Source: Dryas octopetala (lineage: Eukaryota; Streptophyta; Magnoliopsida; Rosales; Rosaceae). From it: 64,000 nucleotides of DNA. The stretch lies in contig OY992838.1 of the NCBI GenBank assembly GCA_963921425.1, forward strand, positions 2,232,001 through 2,296,000, read 5' to 3'. A program made the translations under genes and the position numbers. Below are positions 38,568 through 49,488 of this stretch, one piece after another. Position 1 is the first letter of the stretch. Every line of letters starts with the position of its first letter. The notes below the pieces were generated by a model that was given only the letters and a program-made list of their open reading frames with translations, was not told where the DNA came from and made no database searches.

Positions 38568-40102
38568 CATTTGTAAATATAAACCCTAATTAACTTGATA
38601 GAATACACACACACAGGCACACTTCCTACTACATTTGTTTACATAAACCCTAATTAACTTGATAGGTCTATTTTTTTTTTGTGATGAATAACTAACTTGA
38701 TAAGTTAAGGGAAGGGAATCTAAGAAAAAAAATTATGCAAACAAAATTAAATTAAAATGGTCTCAAAGTTGTGAAATTATGAGTGGTCCTGGTGGCCATG
38801 AGTGATGACCCTCTTCAACCCAACCCAACACTCAAAGGCTGAAACCTAAAGTTGTAGGTAATTAATTAAATATACAACATGCAATTAAGTATTGAAATGG
38901 GAAAACAGAAGTTAGATGCATATATGATGCATCCCATAATTGACAGGGCATCAGGGGCTTTAAGGGCTTTAAGAGCGTGGTCTCTGCTTCCCATTATTAA
39001 ATATCAACATGTTCTTTGCACATTCCAGTAGGCTAGGCTAGTATTAGTTAATCAATTTGGAGTAGCTAGCTTAGCTACCCTCTTTCTCTGATCGTTTGAA
39101 TTACAGGACTAGCTAGGATAACTGGGGCATTTAGTAAAGTGTACGTACAACTTTTTTCAAAATTTTCCACAAACTTTTTTTTTTTTTTTTTTTTAACCAC
39201 TTCCACACACACATTAAAGAACTGAAAAGTTGTAACAAAACCTTAGGGCACAGTCTGCAGAAAAAGACACAGAGAAGTGGTGTCAAATTGATCACTGATT
39301 TCATTCACACCCTTCAACGTTCCTGACCTTCCTACCACGTCCCTGGGCTTGAGACCGCCCTACCCCCCCCAATCAAGTGGTTCACTTTTTTTTTTTTTTC
39401 CTCTGTATAATGCCTTCACTTTGTTAATTAAGTTGAAATAGAATGAATTTGTACCATCTCCTATTAAAATAAAAAAAACAGAAGGAATTTGTATTTGCGC
39501 ACTCACATCGACTACCCTGCTAACGAGACATCACTATGGCTAATTTGCGATGATGTTATATAGTATTTGTCTACGATGAAAATTAGTCTTAATTTAGATA
39601 GAGTTTTACAAACTTTGTTCCCCTATTGACGAATACTAGGATCATTTTCAATCATATAGGCGATTAATTATAGAGATAGTTAAACTTAGGTCTTTAGAAA
39701 AACAGTTTTTAGATGGAGATTGGTGGTGTTTTAAATTTATAAGAAAATTATTTTAATTCATAATAATTTGTAAAAAAATCTTTTTAATTCATAATAAAGT
39801 CCTTTTAATTTATAAGAAAATATTTTTAATTCATAATAAAATCATTCCTCGATTTGAAGAGTATTTCCTTTCCTATGGTATAGAGTGGGCTTTGTAGAGG
39901 CTGCATGTTAGGTTTTAACTCCGAGACAGCCCAAAATTTTAAAGTTAAAACCTAACATAAAGCTGTAAAAGAATAAAACTAAAAGAACTTAATTAAAAAT
40001 CTTAAATCACTACTGGTCTTAGTCTAAGAAAGACTTATAAAATGGACTAGATTTTAAGTCTCTCTTAATTATATTTGAGCCTATTAGGTTATAAACAATA
40101 AT

Positions 40103-40290
40103 GTTAATTGTCCCACATTTTTTTTTTTCACGTTTGTATCTCACCTTATGTGTCATTACTTTATTGGACATGGTATTTCTTTTTTATTTTTTAGGTTTTA
40201 TTTTTTATTTTTTAGTCTAATATATGAATGTCATATAAGGTGATATGAAATTATAGTATAAAAATGTGATAAGTGTAGCATTACTGGGAT
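40103..40290. mobile_element. MITE-like element of a dispersed family
   Basis: The left end (AATAATGTTAATTGTCCCAC, then ATTTTT and GTATCTCACCTTATGTGT) is an imperfect inverse of the right end (ATAAGGTGATATGAAATTAT, then AAAAATGTGATAAGTGTAGC and ATTACTGGG). Relatives sharing CTTATGTGTCATTACTTTAT-type text lie at 41598-41725 and more distantly at 11362-11485. Borders are approximate. Confidence 0.5.
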
Positions 40291-40607
40291 TCTAAATATT
40301 AATATACAATTCAAGTAGCTGAAAGAAGGGGAACATTAAAGATGTAACAACTCTAGCTAATTCATCGACAATCCAAGAATAGCCAAACTATCAATTATCA
40401 TATTTTATTGATGGTCTTTGTTTCCCCCTGATAAATTAAAGGGTATCATCTCTTATGAAAATTTTGCAATCTTGTCACCACATTATATATAGTTTTTTTT
40501 TTATCATTGGATATTGACAAGCTCTACTTTCCACTATTAGAGTATATATTTTTACAATTATATGTAATAAACAATAGTATTGTATCAAAGAGGAACACCT
40601 TCTCTTA

Positions 40608-41092
40608 GGATTCGTTTTGTTCACAGAATTGAATTCTTGGGAAATCAATTTCTATACAATTTTGTAGGGAGAATGAAATGTAAGATTCACATTTTTGTGT
40701 TTGGTAATGTTGGGAAAGTAACCTAAGAAATACCTTTTTATTTCCAATTCTCATATTTGGTTTATGCATGAATAGGAAATAAAAATTGTTCTGTTTTTTA
40801 TTATACCCTCATTTATTATAAATAATAAATAAAGAAATGTGAATGGTTTCTTGAATAAATTGATATTTTTAAATTTTGAAAAGGGTATAATTGTCTTGAA
40901 AAAGTGTAATTAATGTTTTCCTATAAAAAGAGAAAACAAAACACAAGCTTAATTAGAGAAGGGATTCATTTTCTCCTTTTGGGGGCATTAGATTCCCATA
41001 AGGAAGGAAAAGATTTCTCATGCATGCACTTACCAAACATGAGAATGAAATTATTTTCCTATGTCATTTCAAAAATTTAGCCAAATGAGCCC
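40608..41092. mobile_element. Tourist-like (PIF/Harbinger) MITE
   Basis: The element begins GGATTCGTTTTGTTCAC and ends TAGCCAAATGAGCCC, which are imperfect inverted ends. It is flanked on both sides by TTA, the target duplication typical of PIF/Harbinger elements. The inner arms pair further (AGAATTGAATTCTTGGGAAA against CTCATGCATG..GAGAATGAAATTATTTTCC-type text). It is about 485 bp with no coding capacity. Confidence 0.6.
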
Positions 41093-41597
41093 TTATTGTT
41101 ATCCACTAATCTCTAAACTTATCAATAATCTATTTCTGACATACAAGTGTGACAATGTCAAGGATGATTATCTATGTGTGAGTGAATATTGTTAACCATT
41201 AATGATAAATGTGAATTGTATTAGCGATTAAGAATTATCAATGTGTGTGTGTTTGAAAGCGAGGAAAATTTTCATGGTACGGTCTTGTTGAGAGAGATAA
41301 TCTCATATCAGGAAACTCAAACTTTATATAATAATATATAAGATATAAGATTTTTTTTTCATTGTCAATTAATTTTGAATTGAATATTAGATATTTTAAT
41401 GATATAAGGAGGCAGACTATCCACATGTTAGCCAAAAAGATACATATACTCTTACGTCACCAATATATATTATTCATATATTTAACTTAAGTGATGTCAT
41501 ACGTATTAATGTAATGGTTGTATACACTTACTCACTCACAACATATCCTTACATGTTAATTATGTGACTATTAATTATGAGAATGAATATATATAGG

Positions 41598-41725
41598 AAA
41601 ATGCTAAGAGTCTTAACTTTTGTTTCATACTTTATGTGTCATTACTTTATTGTACATGATATTTTTTTTTAATATTTTTTTTTTATTTTTTAGTGTCTAA
41701 TATATGAATGCTATAAGATTTAATC
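41598..41725. repeat. Fragment of the 40.1 kb MITE family
   Basis: GGAAAATGCTAAGAGTCTTA, CTTTATGTGTCATTACTTTA, GTACATGATATTTTTTTT and GTCTAATATATGAATGCTAT follow the order seen at 40103-40290. It is probably a partial or diverged copy. Confidence 0.45.
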
Positions 41726-42240
41726 ATATAGAATCTAATCCATTTTCTCATTAAGCGAAAAGTATAATTGATTTGTCGATCCAAAATACTATGTGAAATC
41801 TTTGATTTTTTCCTCTTTCTCTATCCCTATTCCGTGGGTACAACAGTTGAATCAATAGAGAACCTTGTAAAAAAAATTGAGAAAAAAAAGTTGAAATCTC
41901 TAACCATATATATATACTATACCCATGTAGGCAAGTTTTTATCTTTATTGATTTATCTCTAGGTACCGTTTAATTAAAATTTTTGGGGTCAGTTTTAAAT
42001 CTTTAATAAATAGGCATAGTACAGTGTGACTGACTGTGTACCCAGTGAAGTGTGAAGGAAGGTGTGAAGGGCTAATGCATACAGTCTACTCTGTACGGTA
42101 ATTGGTGGAAGGAGGCGGTTGGCCAATTGTGGAGAATGAAGGGCTACTGTCTCCCTAAATGATGCAGTCCCATCAGCCCAATTCCCAACAAGACAGGGCT
42201 GACCCTACCATCATTACAATCCAACGGCAGGGAATCATAG

Positions 42241-43490
42241 AGCCAATCATATCAAGGGCTATAAATCCATCACCAATCACCCACCATAAAACAACACGCA
42301 TGCTAGAACCATGTGAGTCCTTTCGCAATACAGTCTGATCCCCAAATTCTTTTTTTTTTATATAAAATAAGTATAATTCAGCCATAATAATATCTATAAT
42401 TTTTTGAAACTCAAAAATTATTCTCAATTTTAAATATAAATTATATTTAAAATGAAATTAAATAGCTGACTTACTAACAAATAAATGAATTAAATATTAA
42501 TATTTTTATATTTGAGTCTTAATACCGTTAAATTGATAATTCTCAAAATTTATATTTTTATATTTTTTAATATTCAAAATTAATTTGAGTATTAAATATT
42601 TGAAAATTATAGAAGCCAACCAATATCTCCCAACACACAATACACACACACACACAGTGACTCACAGTCTCACACACTAGTCTCTTGGATTTTTATTAGG
42701 TTTCTTTTTCTCGAAAATAAAAAGCTTCGCGGACTCTCTCTCTCTCTCTCCCCCTTCCCTTTCTTTGTCTTCCCAAAAAACCGACTCTCTTCTCACAAAG
42801 TCATGTTTGATGATAAGAAAGCCAAAGTAGCAAAAGCAAAGCATTGAAGTGAAGTATTTTCTCACTCAACCGCAAGGCAAGTCCAGAACTTTCCATATTC
42901 GGCCCTCTCCAGTCTCCTCCTATTTACTGAGTTCTCCGTTCAGAAAACGTCAGGTCTCTGCCCTGCTATGTGTCACCGACACCCGTACGTCCCGTTATGC
43001 ATGATAGAGATTAGAGAGAGAGATAGAGAAAGAGAAAGAGAAAGAGAAAGAGAAATCATAATCACAAAGGAGATAAGATCATAAGCAGAGAGAGAGAGAG
43101 AGAGAGTTCTTCTTCTATTTTCTTTTCTTTTCTTTTTTTGTATTGGGGTTTGTGGGTGTCTATTTTTTTCTTTGTTCTTTGTGTTGGAAGGGAATGGGGT
43201 GCTGAAGATAGACAAGTAGAAACCCTAAATCGTCATGGACGTCTTCCCTAGTGATTTTTTTTTTTTTTGCACCAAAAGAGCATGGATCGTAGATTTTGTG
43301 ATGTTTAGTAGGTTTCCTTATATGGGTTGTTCCTACTATTTGTGTTCTCATCAGATCTGACTCATCATTTCTCTTTTTTCTCAGTTTTTCTTTTCTTACT
43401 TCCCCCACCCCTCTTTTCTTTCTCTTGCTTAATTTCCACAATTGCGTACCCTTTCCTTTTTCTGTACTCATAATTTAATTTGGTTCTTAA
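42241..43490 (+). promoter_or_regulatory. Candidate promoter and leader of the MIR156 gene
   Basis: A CCAAT-type word (GAGCCAATCAT near 42239-42249) is followed by GCTATAAATCC (TATA-like, 42258-42268), an orthodox spacing for a plant pol II promoter. Further down are CT-rich (42738-42760) and GA-rich stretches (43009-43107, with many GAGA words) that resemble leaders and GAGA-factor sites. The transcription start is not determined. A start nearer the hairpin is possible, since Arabidopsis MIR156 leaders are often only some hundred bases long. Confidence 0.35.
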
Positions 43491-43615
43491 TTTTCTGGTT
43501 TGGACATAGAAATTGACAGAAGAGAGTGAGCACACAGAGGCAGATGGTATAGTGTATGCTATTGCTTTTGCGTGCTCATTTCTCTTTCTGTCAGCTTCCT
43601 TCCTCGGCCAGAAAA
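43491..43615 (+). ncRNA. MIR156: MIR156 precursor hairpin
   Basis: The 5' arm holds TGACAGAAGAGAGTGAGCAC at 43514-43533, identical to the canonical miR156 sequence. The 3' arm holds the star strand GCTCATTTCTCTTTCTGTCA from 43574, ending GC at 43595. The two arms pair with one or two small bulges. A lower stem is visible, TTTTCTGG (43491-43498) with CCAGAAAA (43608-43615), and a ~40-base terminal loop region lies between. By established knowledge miR156 cleaves SPL transcription-factor mRNAs and keeps plants in the juvenile phase. The neighbours (PDS5, ARM, SDF2, CLPB4, CIPK genes) suggest this is the counterpart of Arabidopsis MIR156A/MIR156C, the main phase-change loci. A strong donor-like GTAAGT lies at 43700, so the primary transcript may be spliced. 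The 61-codon frame across it is a shadow. Confidence 0.95.
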
Positions 43616-46600
43616 ATTTCTTCTCATCCCTCCTCTCTCTCGAAATCTTTATGGCTTTGTGGAGCTTCAAAGAAAACAAACAAACGGCCTTGGAAATTGG
43701 TAAGTGATTATTACATATTAATTTTATAATATATTAATATTAAGCTAGCTGCATAAACTATATATTAGCTAGCTTGAAAGCGTGACTTTTGATGGTGGTT
43801 TATCACCAAGGTACATCTAATCAGTGATTACTGTGCCAAATTAGCGGCAAAAATCGTGTAATCTCCCATAAAATAGCATGGTCCTCCCTTCCCTACCTTA
43901 CTTCATGCTAATGTAATATTATCATCTCATCTTTCTAATTCGATCTTATACATACATTATATATAATCCCATTTTTAATTGCTGCGCATGCGATGTTCAC
44001 TTGATCGAGATCGAATTGGTTCTTGCTTGGATCTTTTGTTCAACTGAATCTAGCCAGAATCTAGTGCTTGTGCAGGAATCATGCGGTTCCAATAGGGTTG
44101 CTTGTTTCTACTATTGATCGGGTACAAATGGTTTTTTTTCTTTTTTTCCAAGGACTAGTCTTTGATCCGTGTCTGTACCTTTTGTGTAAGTACCAGAAAA
44201 TCTAATTTCAGTACTACTTTTTCCTTTGAAATTGTGGTCATAAACTAAGATAACATTTCTCATAGAATATTAATATTGTTGTGAGGTAATGTGATGATGT
44301 AAGATGATTGAACAGAATTCTTGGTTGTCTTTGTGGATTTGTAGGTTGGCTATCATTATCAATTTATCATACAAATGGATTGGTAAACCATCAACCCATT
44401 ATCTTGTGTAAGTTTCTATTTTTATATATTTTCTTGATTTGGTTGGGTTTTCTCTATCTCTCTCTCTATCTCCCTCTCTCAGAAGAGAACTGAAAACTTG
44501 TCAATCATGTTTGAATTTGCTTTTCCAATAAGCAAAATCTGGTCCTCCAATTTCCATTTGCGTAGCTACTATTTTCTTTGATCCAATATTGCTCTTATTT
44601 TTTGGATTTTATTAAGGTTGTAGCGCGCATTACAATTATTATTGCAAATTAATAAGCACCTTCATCTTTAATTACATGCTGCAGTCATGAATTGATTCAA
44701 TTCAATCTCTGTGTTGTGTATATCTTGCAGTGCAATTTAATTGTTTCATATATGTAACGGTTTCAAAATAAAAGAGGCTTAATTTTGGTCTCACTCACAC
44801 ATTTCCAATTTTATAAAGTTATGATTTAATAAATTGATTCTTGTGAATATCCATGAATATATGTCAATTCGATACTAGATACGTACTGCTAGGCATACGC
44901 TAGAGTTTATAGAACGTTCTATTTTCTCTTGTTCGCATTTAATTGTTTTCCCCTCTCTTGGCCATTTTTTGATTAGCTTGTTACTTATCAACTATATATA
45001 CAGAATCTAATAATTTTGGAGGACATGTTTTGTAAGGGGAAAATGTTATTCCCACTCCTTCATAATTAAGCTTCTCTCACTCCTACGAGTGCTTTAAAAA
45101 TGATAAAATAATAATTTTGACATGTTGGAAGATAAGCTGGGAGTGCGAATCACAATTTATTTTTTTGCATGCTATTGGGATGGCAAAGATGTTTTAAGCT
45201 TATTTCCCAAGGCACAAATAACAAGACAAGATGTTTTCACCTGTTGCATCCGATAGACTACAAACTCATAGTGATTGGTTGTTTATGCTTAGAAGTGTTA
45301 CTTCACTTTCTCCTCTTTCAAAAATCAAACCTTGAGATAACAATGTGGAGATATGAAGGATGTGTTGGTATATAATTAAGTTACTAAAGTAACTTTAACA
45401 AAAAAGTTCAGCATGATTTTAAGAATATTTTATGTGATGCTTTGTAGGGACTGATCGACGGTATGCTAGAGATGATGACAATGAAGGAATTCGAATCGAT
45501 GTGAAGTGGTTGATTAGGAATTGATTTAGATAAAGACCAAGTTGATTCACACATTTTTTGTTTAGAGCTAGGTTACTCCACGAAAATAGAATGCATGGAT
45601 CCAATTCAACTCATTTAATGATGGCTTAATAGATCATCTTATGGGTAATCATAGTTTCTTTTTGGATAAGGGGAAGGGAGAAATTGTTTTATCCTTGAAG
45701 CAAGTCTAATTTGGCCTTTTATCATATATAATATATTTTGAACAAAAGTATATTATTTTATGAACAATAGTTTTCTTACAGTTATCTTGCAACAGTTATT
45801 AAACAAGTGACTTTTGAGGAGTTGGAAAATCAAGAAATATAGCAAGCTTTAGATGGGAATTAAGGTAGCAGCCAGATACTTGAAAGAAAAGAGGAAGCAA
45901 TCTTGTTGAAACTTAATTTGAACTTGATGGAATCAAACATAAGAAGCTGTAGCCGATCCCACTTACTGTAAGTTAAAGCTAATATATTGATTAGATGCAC
46001 CATTTCAGTTAATGATTACCTATAAAGCTTATTTGTCTTTGCTCTAATTGAATGTTTAGATTTTCTTCTTAAACAGACAATATGATTTGGGCATATAGGT
46101 TCGATCTACATACCACTTTCTCATCCCATCCCCACTCCAAAAGTGTGAAGATTATAGCCATGATATGTAAGTGTACTTTTAAGAATATATATGTTCTATT
46201 TATCAAAGTTAGGTTGGTTTCTATGTTAGAAAAATATGTCGCAGTTAGCCTGTGCCTAGAGATCGAATTGAGATATATAGTTATGCTTTTGGTGGCTGTG
46301 GAGCTGATGCCTAGCTAATGTGCCTATATAAATGAGACTAAGGTGACTCGAGTGATTTCTTGATGAGATCCTATATCCGTTCATGTAGATTTCAGTAGTG
46401 AGGTTTTGGCTTTGGCATATATTGGTCTTTGTGGAATTACTCTTATATATAGGGATTTTGGGATTTTCTAAGTATCTTTGAAGTATTGTGATCGTGTCTT
46501 GGGGTGCTGTGAATTTGGTTTAGGCTATACTTTTTAATTATAGCTATATACAAGTGGAATTGCACTTTAGTAGTTAAAATGATATGGTCTTTTACTTCTT

Positions 46601-48650
46601 GATCTGTGGCAATTAACTAATGGTTTCATTTATTGACTTCATTGAGTACCTCATAAGCTGTCTTCCCTCAGCCTATATCATGCTATAAATATACATTTGC
46701 GGTTGCTTTTCAAAAAATTATTGGATTGAATGTCATCATGTGTATGGTTGCTAACCCATAAGTTTTAATTGTCTTTTTCTTTACACTACTTTCTTTCCAA
46801 AGCTAACATCTTATAATTAGCGACTGCCCCACAGACTAAGTTGTGTTAAATGAGACACCAACACACCCTAGAAACCCCTTTTCTAAATTGAAAAATTGTA
46901 TCTATGTTAAGCAACTTGGACGCTTAATTAGAAATTAATTCCTTACAGTGCCTACAGTTGTCATCTATCTTGTTACTCCGAGAAGTAGACAGCATATCCG
47001 ATCGACTCCTGGATTGCATGTACATAATTACCATAGTCTTACGTGAGAATTCTGGTTAAGGGTTTTCGGAGGTACATTTAATGTAAGCAGCATATTTAGG
47101 ATTAATTTGGTTTTTGTGTTGTGTATTTTAGTTGTTTAATTTTGTGAGCAACGTCTTTAAAATTAATTTCGTTTTGGTTTCGGTTTCGTAAATTGTTTTA
47201 GTAATTATTCAGGATGAGCTATTAGTGAAAGCTTACTGCATTAGATGCCGCTGGTTGAGGCTATAAAATAATTGAGAGAACAAAAGTCATATGGAATTCT
47301 TGCATGCTGACAGAAATTCTATTCTACATCATTGTGTGTGATAATGTTTTCTTGGAAGTAAAAATTCATCAAGTGAGAAATTAATTAGAAATAAATTAAG
47401 TAGTGTGGATAAATTGTTTGAGGTTTGTGCTATATAACCATACTTGGAAAATTGGGGTAACATTCCTTATAATGTAGCATGTTAGATGTGTTCGATCATA
47501 TTTGGTTTTCCTTGTTTTGTATTAATTTGGCTTGTGACATTTGGAAGGGTTTTAGTCAGGAGCAAATGGCCGTTTTAGACCATAATCTGAATGTTGCAGA
47601 ATTATCGCAGGATTTGATCATGAGAACAGTTCCAGTTGATCAAGGGTGGCCGGGAATTGGGGGCGGTCGTGTCTATACGCTTTTGGGGGTGGAAATTGCT
47701 TTGTTGGGTTGATCTCACCAATTAACTGGCTTACAATTTATGCTGGAGGAAGTCTTTCACAGCGCCGATAATATCTGTGTAGTTCATCTACAATGCATTC
47801 AATTTGGATTGGAAGCTGTTGTTTTTTTTCTTGTAGCTGCAGTGGAAAATGGAAATTAAAGCATAGTAATTCAGTTTTACTTATATTTTTGAAGAAAATC
47901 GTTTCTGGATGTAATTTTCTTTCTTTATTTTGAAAGGAAAAAGTAATATATATATATATATATATATATATATTGCAGTAAGCTGGCCTGATTGAACAGT
48001 GAATTCAAACATTGTGATGGGTTTGTTTTTTGATATCATATCTGAATATATGTAACCTAATTTAATTGTTTGACTGGATTCAAACAGCCACTGTGGGTGT
48101 TGGGTTTAAAATTTCAAATTAAGGTTGTTTAATGTCTCCGAGCACCTGGGTTGTGCTAGCTGTTCTCAAAAAATGAGCTTTTATGTGTATGTCTGACTGT
48201 AAACTGCACGAAGTACTGAAATTTAGTTAGTTATTATACCTCATACAACTAAACTATTAATATACCTTATTATTGAGATGCTAACTTAATTTAAAGGACA
48301 GCTACCTAATTCTCCTACTATCTGAAGTTGACGGATCCAAAATTTACAGGTGTGGGTAAGTAGGTGTCCAATGAACAGCCTTTTGTTCTCTAAACAGAAT
48401 TAGAAATTCAATTTCAGGTATTACCCTAGCTAGTAAATAGCTAAGAATCATTGCCTTGTGGGTTTGTAATATAGGTCATGCATTCATTTCGACAAAATGT
48501 TTATTTTTCCAGCGTCAGCGATTAGAGGTTGTGACTAACGTGTTATCGAATCTCAGATGCATGAGTTGGCAGAGTGTACTATATATTGGGCAGTGTCTAA
48601 CTGCCATATATAAATATCCCAGGTGTAATCCTTGTTAACAACGTGTCTTG
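43616..48650. other. Region downstream of the MIR156 hairpin
   Basis: About 5 kb with no recognised protein gene. It is mostly AT-rich with scattered short frames. A less AT-rich island at about 47540-47720 has a 77-codon frame of no known family, preceded by TTTTAGTCAG, a usable splice acceptor at about 47551-47560. It could be a downstream exon of the MIR156 primary transcript or a decayed gene; neither is shown. A TA microsatellite lies at 47947-47972. Confidence 0.45.
47947..47972 (+). repeat. (TA)n microsatellite
   Basis: About 13 TA units in intergenic DNA. Confidence 0.85.
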
Positions 48651-48734
48651 GTCAGGATGGCCGAGTGGTCTAAGGCGCCAGACTCAAGTTCTGGTCCTCT
48701 AACGAGGGCGTGGGTTCAAATCCCACTTCTGACA
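48651..48734 (+). tRNA. trnL-CAA: tRNA-Leu (anticodon CAA)
   Basis: The 84 bases fold as a class II tRNA. Acceptor stem GTCAGGA pairs with TTCTGAC (one G-T pair) plus discriminator A. The D-arm contains TGGCCGAGTGGTCTAAGGC, a perfect A-box. Anticodon stem CCAGA/TCTGG encloses CTCAAGT, giving anticodon CAA. A long variable arm (TCCTCTAACGAGGGC) is typical of leucine tRNAs, and the T-arm is GTGGGTTCAAATCCCAC (B-box). There is no intron. A CAA motif 10 bases upstream (48639-48641), a TATATAAATA run (48607-48616) and a T5 terminator directly after the gene match plant pol III genes. It reads UUG codons and looks functional. Confidence 0.97.
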
Positions 48735-48739
48735 TTTTT
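48735..48739 (+). terminator. Pol III terminator of tRNA-Leu
   Basis: A run of five T directly follows the discriminator base of the tRNA. Confidence 0.85.
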
Positions 48740-49488
48740 GTACTATTCTTTCAATATGATCGATCCTTTTTTTTTTTTTTTGGCCGGGCAATATGCCTTT
48801 TAATTACTGAGATTGCATTTTTCCGAGCCCCAGATTTCGTTCACCTACCCTACATTTTATACCAAGAACTAACCTAACCTATACATCGACTTGTTTAGAG
48901 TAACTTCTGAGGCTTTGGAAAAATCATAAAAACCGAGTGGCCGTGAAAACCCTACTATTCTTTTATTACAAAGAAGCAAAAGAACAATTTTCAATTCTAG
49001 TCTTAAGATTGGAGTTAAAAATCCCACACAAGAAAGCCTATTTATATTTTTCTAAGCCTTCTGTTTCATAGGCTACTTTAAATGCAGGAGTGCACCATTA
49101 ATTCAAGTGGGATTGGAAGGAGTCCGTAAAGATTTAAGCCTTAGGTTTAAACTTTCACGTAATATAAAATAAAAAGTGGAAAAGATAAAAATCCGTATTA
49201 TAAAAGCCCTCCTGTAAGGGATTAATGATGAAGATACAGTGTATGCAATATGGATCCAAGGACGATAAGAAAGTTGAACATACAAGTCAATGAAGTTAAT
49301 TGCTACAAAATCTCTCTCTTTCTCTGGAGGTCAGGCCAGCAGGCCATGAAAAGAAGCGACTTGAGGTGAATCAGGTGGTGTGGTGCAGAATTTGAGACTG
49401 ACATCTCGTACCAGCAAACTTACAACGTGGCCTCCATTGAATTAGATCAAGTCTAGACTCTGGAGCAAGTGTGTACTAGTGCACTGTT
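48740..49488. other. Intergenic gap between tRNA-Leu and TAF5 3' end
   Basis: Includes the TAF5 3' UTR on its right side. No other feature is recognised; a long T run lies near 48769-48780. Confidence 0.6.

Larger units (their letters stand above)
34240..42240. other. Long gene-poor intergenic region (8 kb)
   Basis: The PDS5 3' UTR runs from 34240 to perhaps 34500. After that I find no gene on either strand. Short frames such as those at 35390-35817 and 36478-36840 have no domain, and AT-rich repeats and microsatellites break the rest. Structured items are a long CT run (38516-38564) and MITE-like repeats at 40103-40290, 40608-41092 and 41598-41725. The distal part may contain regulatory DNA of the MIR156 gene. 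Confidence 0.55.

Noticed and set aside
43513-43707. 64-residue frame covering the MIR156 hairpin
   Set aside because: It reads through the miRNA stem and has no protein-family features. The hairpin explains the sequence.
47479-47712. 77-residue frame as a protein gene
   Set aside because: No known domain, no clear promoter or partner exon. Kept only as a possible non-coding exon in the findings.
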